From Lanius collurio (Eukaryota; Chordata; Aves; Passeriformes; Laniidae), in the NCBI GenBank assembly GCA_020086605.1, contig JACBWW010000052.1, positions 1,049,456 to 1,113,455 of the forward strand: a stretch of DNA of 64,000 nt. The letters are read 5' to 3'. This document shows positions 47,170 through 59,412 of this stretch, piece after piece. The position numbers and the translations under genes were made by a program. Position 1 is the first letter of the stretch, and every line of letters begins with the position of its first letter. The notes under the pieces were generated by a model that made no database searches, had not been told where the DNA came from, and was given only the letters and a program-made list of their open reading frames with translations.

Positions 47170-47790
47170 GGTTTTGTTATACGGTCATGGAAAGGAGCCT
47201 AAATATCATCCAGTTCCAACTCCCCTGCCATGGGCAGGGACACCTTCCACTTGATCAGGTTGCTTAATGCCCCATTCAGTTCAATGTCTCCCCAGCCTCA
47301 GAGTAAAGAATTTCTTTTTAATATCCAGTCTTAACCCACCCTCTCTGTTATTATCTCCTGTCCTATCATTACATGCTGTTGGAAAAATTCGTCTCCAGCT
47401 CTCATAGCCCCTTGAGGTACTCAAAAGCTTCTAGAAGGTCTCTCCAGAGCCTTCCCTTCTCCATGCTGGACAGCCTCAATTCTCAGGCTGTCTTCCTAGG
47501 AGAGGTGCTCCAGCCCTCTGGTTATCTTTCTGGCCCCACTCTGGTCTTGCTCCAGCAGATCCATGTCCTTGTGTTGGGTTCCTCAGACCTGGACTCAGTA
47601 GTCCCAGATGGGTATCACGACAGCAGACCAGAGGAGTAAAATCACCTTCCTCAGCCTGCTAGTCACACTGCTTTTGATGCAGCCCAGTATAATGATTGAT
47701 TTTCAGGGCTGTAAGCACACATTGCTAGGTCATGTTGAGTTTTTCTTTCACCAACACCCCCAAGTTCTTTCCCTCAGGGTTGCTCGAGTA
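47170..47790 (-). mobile_element. CR1 LINE, minus strand, with 3' end
   Basis: Read on the + strand, CCATGGGCAGGGACACCTTC and CCAGTTCCAACTCCCCTGC are the complement of the classic CR1 3' end. Further right, the complement shows the ORF2 region: GGCTGCATCAAAAGCAGTG, GGACATGGATCTGCTGGAGC and GAGAAGGGAAGGCTCTGG. ORF2 is disrupted. It is the longest minus-strand CR1 in the window. Confidence 0.88.
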
Positions 47791-47810
47791 GAAGAAAAAA
47801 ATACAAGGCA

Positions 47811-47837
47811 TAATTGTCTGTGAGAGGCAGACAATTA
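47811..47837. repeat. Perfect 10-bp inverted repeat
   Basis: TAATTGTCTG (47811-47820) and CAGACAATTA (47828-47837) flank a 7-base loop TGAGAGG. It lies about 20 bases beyond the 5' edge of the minus-strand CR1. Confidence 0.75.
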
Positions 47838-50335
47838 AAGAAGTCCATTCTAAAACCAATAATTCCTAAATAATAACACGATCTATTATCATGCCATATA
47901 ATATATAGCATAGTAAAATAAATAGTAAACAATATAATAAGATTCCTAAATGAAGCTTTATTTAATTTATCATTATGTGATCCATCTGTAACTTTACAGC
48001 CAGATCTCGACTACTCCCAGACAGAGCCCCAACTCTTCCCAAGGTCCACTCAGATATTGTATAACTAATGTTTTACTTCACTGCAGGAAAGCCAGGATCA
48101 GCTATTTGAAAGAACAGAACCTGTTAAATCAACTATGGGAGTGTATCTGAATATTTGCTAGATGTTCTTGTCTGACTTGGGCATTTTGGGTCCAGATCTG
48201 GACGGGAGCACAGCCTGGGCCGTTAGCTGCAGACTGCAACAAGCAGAAAGCAGGGAGGGCACCCAATATGTGACTGTAGCCCCAGAGGAAACAGGGCTGA
48301 TGCTCTTTTGTTTGTGTCTTACAAGTACAGATCATCTCAGTGTCACAGTGAGAGATCCTCTAAGGAGCATCAGTGTTAAGACATGCAGCAACACCTGCAG
48401 GTATCAGAAGTGTTCCAGTCAGGGGACTGGCATGGGTGGATTTGTCTCAAACTCTGTAAAACAAAGCAAGATTATTTAGAATAACTTGCAATTATTAGAA
48501 GATACCATTTAATTTTCTACAATGTAAAACACAGGTTGTTTACATTTCATCTAAACATGATTTCAAACACAATCTACATTAATATTTCTTGCCCCTTCTC
48601 TAGTCTCAGGATTTTATCAGCATTTTAGTAAAAAAGTCCAAGGGCCAGGTTCATTGCTTTGCCATAGAGTTTAGGTTTTCTTGCACCTTCAATAAAATTT
48701 CTATTTTTTTGTGGGTCATAGAGCAACAAAATAATGCTAGTAAAAGGGAGGGTTCCCCTTTCCTTTTTTGTTTTTTTAAGTTGTTTTGGCATGGATGCTG
48801 CACAGCATCTGAGGCAAAATTCTTTAGGAGGAGAAGGAGGTTGCCTGAGCCCTGGGAAGAGTCGTGTCTCATCAATGATAAAATTACACTAAAATTTGAA
48901 TGTTCCTTTTTTTTAAGCTCTATTTTGCCCTTGATATTCTAATTTGGAATGCATAAGCAATCACACATGTATTCTTTTTTGCTTGATTTTGTTGATTTCC
49001 TGCCAATGTCTTCCTTAGATTAACAGCAGTTCATGAAGCAGTGAATAAGAAATACAGGTCTAGTAGCAAATAGAATGCAAATAAGATTGATTTACAGCCT
49101 TTTCAATGGTTCTTAGATGTGGCCATAGTCCAGTCTCTCCATTTCCCTGTACATCTATTTCCTAATAGAGGAAATAGACCCTAATTTTGTCCTCTTTCCT
49201 TCTTGTTTATACAGTTAGTAAGCTGCTTATGGCTCACACTGTGATTCTCTGATGCTGAACAGAACTCACTTCTGATGCCATTAGGACACCTGGATACCAC
49301 TCTAACACACACAGTAGTATGTGTCACTTGCAAGATGAAGTGTGTCATTTTCCAGTTTAGCCTGGTAGTAGGTGCAGAACAAAGAAAAATGGCCATACTC
49401 TCCAGGAAATGGTTTCTAGCACTAGCATAGAAGATGACAAGTAACCCACGCAGGCATTAGTATGGGCAGTCTGTAAGTGATGGACAAGAGTGAAGTTTCA
49501 GTAGTGCCATAACAATTTTATGAAAGCCTTTATGATGCATCGAGGTGTTGATCTGCATTGAAAAACTCAGCAAGATTCTCTAAAAGAATGGCATTGCTAT
49601 ATTTTTATTCACATAGCTGACAAATAGTTCTACTATACTTCATGAATTTATCCTTTGTCTTTTTAATAGTGATTATGGATAGAGAATGATGATTTTTGTG
49701 CATCTTCAACAGTGATTTTGGGGGTTTAGTGCCAATAGATACTGAGAAATCACAGTCCTTTGAAACTGCCCCTGTTCTCTCCAATGTGACAAGGATTTTG
49801 TCCTGTGCTAAGAATGCAAGTGGGAAATCTCTTGGTAATTCAGACTGGTTAGTCATTCAGGGCTAGATCCACATAAAACATAAAGTAGAATGAATAGGAT
49901 TTTATTACACCCAGTAGGTAGAAACTCAAAGCCTCTCTTTTGCTGTTGACTCTCATTCCACCACTTTGAAAAACTACACTTCACTTCATGTCCATGTCCA
50001 ATATATGTTTTGGTCATTATGTTTCTTGAGGGAGGACAGGGAGCAAATTAATGTCTTCAGGCCAAACATGCAGCTGAAAGCCATACTCTCACAGGTATTC
50101 ACACTTTGCCTAAACTGCTTAGCCTGGAGCATAATGAAGTTCATCAATGTCCAATAAAACCACAAAGTTAAAGAAAAGTCAGTGTTTCTTTGACCAGTGT
50201 AACAGATCAAAGCTCAGCTATTTACAATGATACTTGAGAGATAAATATATGTTCAGGTGGTTAAATCTGCCTTGCAAATGAATAGATATTAACACAAAAT
50301 TCAATGCAGCATCTTGAACCCAGAATAAGGAGAAC
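47838..50335. other. AT-rich single-copy DNA, 2.5 kb
   Basis: A 105-codon + frame (48162-48479) has no recognised motif. Nothing else was seen. Confidence 0.5.
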
Positions 50336-50367
50336 AAAAAAAAAAAAAAAGTATATATATATATATT
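50336..50367 (+). repeat. Poly(A) followed by (TA)n
   Basis: About 15 A are followed by GTATATATATATATAT. Confidence 0.9.
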
Positions 50368-53300
50368 TGGAGCTACTTAAAATTTCATATCATCGTTTAA
50401 TTTCCTAATTTAAGGAAAAACCTAAGAATTTACTCATGCAGAGTATGAGGACCTCATTTGGTAAGGCTTATATCCTCATGGTTGTGGTATTCAAGAGAGA
50501 GAAAACACAGTAAATAAATTAGTTTTTTTATTATAGGATCTGTGTTCTTCTATGGAGTTTAGGTGTGTTGAGTGAAAATTCTACTTTCTAATGTCTATAA
50601 CATTTATGTACTTGTTTGATTGTTTTCCTCCCTTCAGCTTGCCCCACCCAAACTCAGGAACTAGCCTTTGGCTGTTGAGGCACGCACATTTAGACACAGT
50701 GAGAGAGATATTTCACAATACCTCATTAGCCAGGGGTAGCATATTGCTGTACTGCCTTGGAAGAAAATCAGTGAAAAACACAGCAATGTAAGTCACAGTA
50801 CATTTACTTAGTGTCTATTTACTCCAGAGAGAGCATTACTTCTAGTAACAAATGATTTCTCTCTCTGTGTTTATTCATTTCTGGCATCTGACACAATACA
50901 AGGAATGTAATTTTTTGCATATTTCTCAGTGTCATTTCTTTATTTCCCTCCATTGCAAAGGGAAGAACAGGAGTGACTCCAAAGAGATTTCTCTACATAT
51001 CTTCTGTTCTACATTATGCGTTGCAGATAACCAAACCAGCAAGGAATTAAAACCCTTCTTTATTTCTTTACTCCCCAGTGTCCCTGGAAGACAAGAGACA
51101 ATCTTGTCTGTAAAAGACAACGCTGTATACACTGTCTAAATCATCTAGTGGAATCCAAAGCAGGCAAGCAGGCATGTACTGGAGATTAATGCAGAATTAA
51201 AAGCCCTAGAATGTCTCAAGTTCTTTAAATTAAAAAGTCAAAGTTTAAATCAAGCCCTAAGGATCTTGTTCCTAGTTGGGGCCATAGATTTTTTAAAGGA
51301 AGAGTTATACTGAAAAAACAGTAGATGTTTCCTTTTAGTACTTAAAGCTTGGTTTACTGCAGTTTTAATGCAGTACCTGTCATGTATTTTCATTTTACAG
51401 TACAAGAGCTTCACCATAACAGAATATCAGTAAATCCCAGGGGTTTTGTGGGCATACATTACTTTTACACTATTGTGGTTTTAATCTATGATATTTTTCT
51501 TTTTCTCTAATTCTTTTCTCACAGAGGACTGTAAACTGCTATTCATAATAAATAATTTTCCAGTGCTTAAAAATGAGAGCGTAGGCATTCAGCTAATTAT
51601 TACATCTTGAATAATTCAGAACTCATTAGTTGTAAACAGTCCTGTGGAGCAAAGTTAAAGGAAATATTTTATTGACTGATGTCCAGGTGACAGCACTGGA
51701 GAACTATTTCTGTGCATAAAGAAAATATAAGATGATGTCTCAGTTTAAGGGTAATACATTATTCTTTTTATTGTCATAGGAAAAACAGTTCTTCCCTTCT
51801 CACCCATTGCATCAAAGTTTTTATGCATTCAAAGGATTTTAAAAGTCTTGAGCTAGCTTTTCTTCATGCTCCTATTATACAAGTTACTATCTCTAGCTAA
51901 CACCTTCTTTCTTTATTGGTAAACCATGAAAAAGAACCATAAAATCTACCAGGAGTATGGCACCATGTGATCTCCTTGCTGAGTTTAAGCACTTTGCAAT
52001 GAAGCTGTTTAAACTTTCTTTAAGTGGGAACACAATATCTTTGTTGCACCAAATAATGATCTGGGCTTGAACAGACAGACCATGAACAGAACTATTTGCT
52101 GCCTTTCCATAAATTTGGCAGGTTCTTTGTAGGGGATTAGCTGGAAGTAAGAAACACAATGTCTTGGGGTGACTTTACACACAGCTAACATAATTTTGCA
52201 GATACAAGCACTACAGCTCCCTGACAGTTACAAATAACAAATAAAAACTTTTTACCTCAGCACATAAACCTTATTTTTTGCACATCAAATGAGAAGTGAT
52301 TTATGACTCTACATTCCTAAAATTTGATATCAGCAGTACTCTGGGAGGGAAAGCATCACACAAATATATCTTCCATGGGAAACATTAAACATTTTTCTCC
52401 CCTTTAAGGCCAGACTCCTTATTTTCAAGAATGCTCCCTTGTTCTTCTAACACTCTTTCCAAAGGAGTAATCCTGGGCTAAAATCATGATTCATATATAT
52501 AAGACTCTTTCCTTTTGACAGTCAGAATAACCACACACACAATGATCTTGATGGCATGTATTTTCTTTTATAAAGTTGTTATCATTTTATTGTAGGTTAA
52601 CTTCAAATAACACAATCAAACAAAGTAAAGATTTGTTTGACTGGGACAGCAGATGCAAAGGTTGAAGTAATAACTCTGTTGTCAGGTCAAATGTTGTGGT
52701 GGTGATACCTGGAGTAGAAGATGGATGTACATGCTTGTGTGTGCTATCCACACCAACCTGTGTTAGACTTGTTTCCATTCTCATTTAGAAGATTTGTTTT
52801 GCTTTGTCTAGGATGAATGCTAATAATGTGTTTAACTGTTTAGTCTGATGCTGGCTGAAGAGTGAATAGGGAAATAGATATATAGCTGTCTGAGAAAAAA
52901 AGGAAAGACCTGTGTAGACCACTATTTCATCATTCTGCTACGTTATGGGAGCAACAGCTCAAACTACTGCATGTTTCTCACAGTTTATGCCAGTGACTTA
53001 TATTGTAAAGAGAAGGTACATTGTGTTTTTCTAGTGAGGAGAAAATATTCACCTAGCAAGGATATTCAAAATTAGTAATGCAAGAAAACAAAAGACCCTC
53101 AAGCAAAGATTTTTGGAGGATCTGCAAGTATTTCTCTCATTATGCCAAGCTGGTTACTTGTCAAGGTTACAATGCTTCTTTTTAGTGTAGATAGAAGCTT
53201 TGTCTTTCTCTGGTTTTATTATCTGGCAATTCTATTGAGTTATCTAGTAATCCCAATACTGGAGACAGGGAACTAGATCTGAAGAACTATTGACATGATC

Positions 53301-54019
53301 CAGTAGGGTATACATATCTGTACACTTCCTATGGATTCATGCCTTTGAAGCAATAAATTTCTATCATTTTTTATGGGTCTAGATGTGCATACTTGAAATT
53401 TGTATGATACAAATGCTTTGAAAATTTTAAGTAGAGTATCTTATGGGGACAGTATTTTGAGACATGTAAGTTCATTCTTTAAGTCCTCACAGCAACAAGG
53501 TCAAATGAAAGGATTCTCTTAGGTTTTTGTCCGTCAAAACCATTTTTTTGCTAAATTTTATCAAGATTTTCTACCAGAATCTCTGAACTCATTTTTTTTT
53601 TTATCTTCTGAGTCTTTATTTCATGTTTGGATTGTCTTTTCTCATATGATACTATTGTACCTTCTTCAGTAGATATCCAGCCTCACTGCTGTTAATGTGA
53701 TCTTGTACTCTTCTAATTATCATGTAACAACACTGCACTTCTTTTTCAAGTTCAGGTTGCTTTGATCCTTTTACAGGCACTGGTCTTTGGTACATTATGC
53801 TTGTGATTTAGAACTCTGTCCTGCAAATTGACCTGAGAACATGGGATACCAGAATGGGCTTCAACTCTTCAGCCAGTACTTCTCTCTCTATCTGATACAA
53901 AAATAGTAGCATTTCCACTGAAAATATCTACTTGGCAAAGAAATGATCTTTGCAGTTAAATCTGTGTTCCAAACTTTAGTAGGGCTTACAGCCATTGGAA
54001 AGTGAGTTGGCTTTTGGTT
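50368..54019. other. AT-rich single-copy DNA, 3.7 kb
   Basis: No transposon ends, exon-like blocks or RNA genes were seen on either strand. Confidence 0.5.
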
Positions 54020-54120
54020 GTGTTTTTTTTTGTTTTGTTTTGTTTTTTGGGGTTTTTTTGTTTGTTTGTTGGTTCGTTTAGTTTTTTTTTTTTCTTTCTA
54101 ATTATTTCTATTTTTTTTTT
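54020..54120 (+). repeat. T-rich low-complexity tract
   Basis: It is made of TTTTG and TTTG runs plus T-runs. A 137-codon frame over it (54002-54415) is mostly Phe and is compositional. Confidence 0.85.
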
Positions 54121-55237
54121 AAATCATCTAACATCCTTAATATCTAAATCCTTGTATTGTACAAAACAATTTTTTGTTACCCTGTACCCTGTGGAAGAAT
54201 CAATAGTCATCAAGACACTTACACAAGGGCTTTTTTCAGCGACTTTGACTTCCTTCGAAATACAGATTCTTTTTAGGCTCAGTAATTCACACACTCAGTA
54301 TTCACGCTATTCTCTTATTCTTTCCCTAACCTTTTTTTCCTTTTGCTTCTCTCTTGAGTTAAACCTGTGGACAGAGGTCTTACAGGTTTCTTTTTCACCT
54401 CCTGAGTCTAATTAGGGGACTGAATGTATTTCTTTTCATCTACCAGTTTCCACAGCAGCTGTTTCCAAAATTTCTTCCAGAGACCAATTATAACCCTTTT
54501 CTTTACTGAAGTGAAAATCGAAGAATGTTATGCAAATAGATGACCTGGTCTCTTATTTTGTGAACAATCCATAATATCAATACTTACTGATATCTATTCA
54601 AAATTTTTGTATTGGACAATGTGATTATGGGATGTTACAATGCAGAGAGGTTCAACTTTTTACCTAAAAAATCTTATTAAATGCTTACCCTGATGCCTTT
54701 GTGGGAAATGATAAATGTCATCAAATATGATGACATAGAAAAAAATGCAACTGATTTTCTATTAAAAACACATATCTTATTTCTCTTTTGTATATCTCTA
54801 ACCCTATATATGGTCTTAATTATGCCTGTTGATGCAGTATGCTGTAGTCCACAGATATTGTGACCTATATTTCTATACTTATGCTGGTTGACTGAGGGCA
54901 AATGACCCATTTAAGAAAAAGAAAACAAATGGGGACAAAAATGCTTTAAGAAAATCTTTCCATTGAAATATTTTGTAGCCCTTCATGATTGTCAAGTTCA
55001 GAAGTGACTGCATTAACATACCCTAAAAGAAACTCATCTCTTATTATATGCATAAATGGCTTCTAGCTCAGATCTTCATGTAAAGCAATTTAGATATCAT
55101 TTAGTTCACTTACTCAAACTGAAGGAAGAATTTGAAAATATTTTCCTGAAGCTTTTCCTATTAACACACCAGTTTCTAGTCTTGTCTCTACCTTTGGTGG
55201 CCTGCCCATTGTAGGTTAATTAATTTTGTGTGAAAAA
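54121..55237. other. AT-rich single-copy DNA
   Basis: Nothing recognisable was found in this stretch. Confidence 0.5.
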
Positions 55238-55323
55238 GATGAGAAAAGAGGTTTTTACTTTACATCTGTCAAGTAAAAAGGATGAGAAAAGAGGTTTTTA
55301 CTTTACATCTGTCCAGTAGCTTG
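55238..55323 (+). repeat. Recent tandem duplication, period 43 bp
   Basis: Each unit starts GATGAGAAAAGAGG (55238 and 55281). The first 33 bases of the two units are identical, so the duplication is young. It sits about 180 bp left of the two-LTR element. Confidence 0.9.
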
Positions 55324-55500
55324 GACTTTAGGTCTCACAGAAAGACATTTGTGCTGCTGTGTGACCCCATGAGGGCAAAACATCTTACAGAAGCTCTGAT
55401 TTCAGCTTTAGGGGCAAACTTGGCAAAGGTTTTAAGTTTAAGTATTGTAACCTATTCCATAATCAAATTACATTTTAATAAACAGCATTTTCTGGATTAT

Positions 55501-55803
55501 TGTTGGGATACCTTCCCCCCAAAGTCCTGGTTGGGGGGGGGGGTGGCCTGGATGTACAGGTTGCCTCTGCCCCTGCTCCCATGTCACATGTGTGCCCCAT
55601 ACCTGTTCCTGGTTGGTTGGTTTTGTGTGCCCGGGGCCCAGGAAGAGAGCAGGGTCCTCTGACTGGGGCAGCCTGCCTGGGAACTCCAGCCATGCGGCTG
55701 GAGGAATAAATCATCTCTGAACATCTATAAAAATATCACTTCATATTTCCTTCCAACGTTCATTGCTGTCTTATACATGTTGTAAGGATTCTCCATTACA
55801 ACA
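55501..55803 (+). repeat. 5' LTR of the two-LTR element
   Basis: It runs from TGTTGGGATACC to CTCCATTACAACA. AATAAA is at 55705-55710. A run of G at about 55532-55542 makes this copy slightly longer than the 3' LTR. Confidence 0.9.
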
Positions 55804-55913
55804 GATGGTGGAGAAATGCTGGCAAACTATCCCTTGAGAAAATGATTTGGTCATTCATTAGTAAACTCTGGATATCTCTTCTTGCTTTCATTTTGCTGTC
55901 CCATCTCTGAACG

Positions 55914-56477
55914 ATGGAGGACTCATGGGAGGACTCATGGAAGGACTCATGACTGTCCGAACCACAAACAGATATTTATTTTAAACTTAAAAAGGTTCTT
56001 GAACAGCGATATGTAGATTTTAGCTTGATTCAAGCTCAGAAAGAACTAAGACGCTTCCTGGTATGGTTGTTTAAAAACTACCTTTCTTGGGATTTGATTC
56101 TTACCAAGGACTTTTGGGAGAATGCTTGGACACAGTTAATTTCTGAATCAAAATATATGCTGATGCAAGACTATTTCCGTGAATATTACCTGATTACAGA
56201 GACTGTTGAGCAATATTGGCTGTGTCCCGCTCCTGTTTTAGAGCGAACACATAGTTGAGCAGTGCACGCAATGCCGTGGGCTCCTCCGTTGCCCCAGAGA
56301 CTGCGTGGTCCCAGGACGAGGGCCCAGTGCATTGCGGGCAACGGCGAGGGAGCTCCCGCATGTGGGAGAGCTAGCAAAGCCAGGCATGGCGGGAGCGGGG
56401 CCAGCGCAGACTGCGGCGACGGCGGGAGTGGACCCAGAAGTGGCACAGCGGCACGGCCCTGGCAGTGTTCACCATGA
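55914..56477 (+). pseudogene. gag-like remnant of the two-LTR element
   Basis: From the ATG at 55914 a single frame stays open to 56477 except for TGA stops at 55950, 56256 and 56475. It begins with three 12-bp units that give an EDSW-like repeat. It then has a helical, Trp-rich region (KELRRFLVWLFKNYLSWDLI, then TKDFWENAWTQLI) at the position and of the style of a betaretrovirus-like Gag matrix domain. The last third is Gly/Ala/Arg-rich because it lies in the GC-rich block. There is no CCHC zinc knuckle. The matrix assignment is inference from position and composition; a fold search would settle it. Confidence 0.6.
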
Positions 56478-56941
56478 GACGCATGAACGGCGTGGTGGCG
56501 CCAGCGAGGGGAAGCCTTGTGGGTTTCCAGAGCAGCCCAGTTAACAGGATGGTGCAGCATCCATAATTCCTATCCTTTTCCCCATCCTATCTTTTCCTTT
56601 TTTATCATGCCTTTTTGTCCCCAGTATATGCCCAATGAGTATTTGCATCCCTGGTTCCCCTCACATCCGTTTGCCATGAACCCCTTTGCAATGCCAATAG
56701 GGGGGATGAAAAGGAGGGAGGGAAGAAATTAACTGCCATTCTCTAAAATTCCAAGAAGTACAGAAGAGAAAAAACCCTCTCCTGACTCAGTTTCCATCTG
56801 AAGCATGCTCAAGTCCTGTCTCCCTTCTGATACTCCAAAGAAAATCTGTTTGGACACTTGAGGACTCATAAAATGGCTTATTTTCTTTTAAAATTGTTTT
56901 TGTTATCTTTATCCAGCTGTTATCCAATGCTCATTTTATTT

Positions 56942-56958
56942 AAAAACAAAGGGTGAAA
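56942..56958 (+). promoter_or_regulatory. Polypurine tract of the two-LTR element
   Basis: AAAAACAAAGGGTGAAA directly precedes the TG of the 3' LTR, where plus-strand synthesis is primed in LTR elements. Confidence 0.7.
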
Positions 56959-57252
56959 TGTTGGGATACCTCTCCCCAAAGTCCTGTGGGGGGAGCCCTG
57001 GATGTACGGGTTGCCTCTGCCCCTGCTCCCATGTCACATGTGTGCCTATACCTGTTCCTGATTGGTTGGTTTTGTGTGCCCGGGGCCTGGGAAGAGAACG
57101 GGATCCCGTCACTGAGGAGAGTCTGCTGGAGAACTCACCCATGTGGATGGAGGAATAAAACATCTCTGAACATCGAGAAGAATTTCACTTCACATTTCCT
57201 TCCAACGTTCATCGCTATCTTATGCATGTTGTAAGGATTCCCCATTACAACA
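56959..57252 (+). repeat. 3' LTR of the two-LTR element
   Basis: It runs from TGTTGGGATACC to CCCATTACAACA, co-linear with the 5' LTR. AATAAA is at 57154-57159. Confidence 0.9.
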
Positions 57253-57329
57253 GGTTTGAATGCTTTTCAGCTAATTATCTGAAAAGGCTTTACAGTATGA
57301 ATTTGGGTCTCAGTTCTTTTGATCTCCAA

Positions 57330-57420
57330 GAAACCTTTGGTGGCTGTGACAGTGTTGGGTTAATGGTCAGATAAGATGATCTTAAGGGTCTTTTCCAACT
57401 TAAATGATTTTAAGATTCTA
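57330..57420 (+). mobile_element. CR1 LINE 3' remnant
   Basis: It has GTGTTGGGTTAATGGTCAGA, GATGATCTTAAGGGTC and TTTTCCAACTTAAATGATTT, followed by a decayed tail. Only the last 90 bases remain. Confidence 0.7.
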
Positions 57421-59412
57421 TTAAATATTCTGTCTTGTTGGAAAATGGTTTCCTATATTAACTGAAAAATAAAGATTTTCCTACTTTTAGAAAATTTTTT
57501 AAAATTTTAAACTGAAAAATAGAAACCCCCAAACTTATAAAGAGTTGATTATGAAACATAAAAACAATAAAGAAAAAGTGTTGCTTTGAAGATTTGAAAT
57601 ACAGATAGTGCAGATTTCCCTATTCTCCTTCTGGAGGGATTGAAGACAAATAGCAGTCTTCCCAAGTTTAATTTTCAAAGAGATTTCACAGCACTAAAAT
57701 GTTTCTAAAAGAAATGTACTATAGATCATGAAGAGCTCATGATCAGCAGTAGCTGGGTTTCCCGAATAGACCATTTTTTTCCATAATATGATACCTCTTG
57801 CTGACCAAAGACTGATTAAGTAACTTATACATATGTCAAGCTGAACACTCTTTGATCAGTTAACAGAAGTTAACTTTTTCTGTTTCTGATTTTTTAATGT
57901 GATCCATTAAAATAAAAAGATTTTCTGATATATGTGAAGTCAAGTTCAATTAGCGTGGCACTGCAATGTCTGGGAAAGGGTAATCTTTTCCATTTGTGCA
58001 AGTTCACACACAGATAAGTAAGTGACCATCCTTTCTAAATACATGCTTGTACAAGAACATAAAAGAAAACAGCATGATAGAAAGGCCTAATCACTCAAAG
58101 CGAAAATCCTCTGTATGGCAACGAGTTGGGATGTCACAAGGTACCAGTGTAAGAGAATTTCCTGTAATAAATTGGGTGCCTGGTTAGCATGTTGCAGTCA
58201 TCTTTTCTTTCATGAAGCAAAGGAGCAACTCACTGAGAGGCTGCACAGAAAAAAACATGCTCCTAGGAGAACCTATGGGCTTCTCTATTTCTTGCCATGC
58301 ACTGTTGAAATGTCCAAGTGCCACAAGGAGTGTTCTTACAGTATTTGATGAAGGCAGCAGCTCAAGACCTGAAGTACTATAGCCAGAGTCGCTCAAAACC
58401 TAAATGCAATAGCACTGGCCTAGTTCTTCACTGTCCTCACAGCCTAGTTCTCCAGAGATGCTCACACTGATCCAGCTCATTTGCATTTCCACCAAAGCTA
58501 CTGCCATGCAGGCTGCCTCAGGAAAAGCCCTGAATTGTCTCAGTGGGCTTTTCAAAAGGGGCTTAAGGTACTTTGATTCTCTGAGGAGGCACAAAGGAAA
58601 ACCCTTCTCAGGAAGTTGAACAACAAACCTTTACATTCAAATTTTAGAGCGTTAGTGTATAATAAAGTACTTGGCAAATTTTAAAGCAACATTCAGTGAA
58701 AATAAGGCATTTCACAAAGCATTGACTGAGGAAACTAAGTAATCCAATTTTAAGGCATCAGATTTCAAGAAGAGGAACTCAGGAGGAGAGTGAGAAGGAG
58801 AGGAGAAAGAAAAGGACAGTAAAAGATTAATATTCACCACTTGAACTGTAGTGCAAGACCAACTACTGTACAATCAAAAAACATTGAGCTGTGACCCTGT
58901 GTGTGTTTGTGCAACTGCTTTTATCTGTTCTGGTCCCCTGGGGCTCTCCCACCCATATGGGGCTTTGCGTGTGCCAGTGGCTTGATCTGTTCTGGGCTGG
59001 ACTAGAGGCTGCAGGGGTTGGAGGTTGGAGCAATAATCATCCCACTTTCTCAGAAGTTACCTTCCTTCTTCCCCCCTGCTTTAGCTGTTTTGAGTCAGCA
59101 GTTTTCTCCAGTCTCTCACTCCTTGCATATCTGTGTCGTGCTTCTAAGCCTTTCTGGTTTCATTTGTACAGAGATGGTGATAACACAGTTGTGTATAAGA
59201 AATGAAATTGCTATTCACATGTTGAAAACATTTTACTTAAGCTTAAAATTATTTGTATCTATGGTGCTAATGGAAAATAATTCATATATAAGTTTGGGGG
59301 AAGGCTCTGATTGTAGTTTTGTTCAGAGAGGCCAGCTGAGTATCTCTACACATGAAGAGTCAGCACATCCTTGGGTACAGCATAATTATTTTCTTCTGCA
59401 TTTTCTGCTGTT
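57421..59412. other. AT-rich single-copy DNA, 2.0 kb
   Basis: Short frames at 58115-58348 and 58891-59205 have no recognised motif. No transposon end was seen. Confidence 0.5.

Larger units (their letters stand above)
55501..57252 (+). mobile_element. Short two-LTR element without pol or env
   Basis: Two LTRs of about 300 bp flank 1155 bp of internal sequence. A candidate primer-binding site follows the 5' LTR at +3 (55806-55823, TGGTGGAGAAATGCTGGC). A purine-rich tract precedes the 3' LTR (56942-56958). The interior holds a gag-like remnant, a GC-rich block (about 56260-56540) and an AT-rich 3' part, but no protease, polymerase or envelope. The layout is that of a non-autonomous ERV moved by another element's enzymes (inference). 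The flanks GATTAT and GGTTTG do not match. The LTRs are roughly 87% identical by eye, so the insertion is old. Confidence 0.85.

Noticed and set aside
54002..54415. 137-codon frame rich in Phe/Leu that resembles membrane protein
   Set aside because: It is the translation of a T-rich low-complexity tract.
56186..56560. 124-codon minus-strand frame over the GC-rich block
   Set aside because: Antisense to the gag-like frame and explained by GC-rich composition with few stops.
55495..57258. Target duplication of the two-LTR element
   Set aside because: The flanks GATTAT and GGTTTG do not match, so none is claimed.
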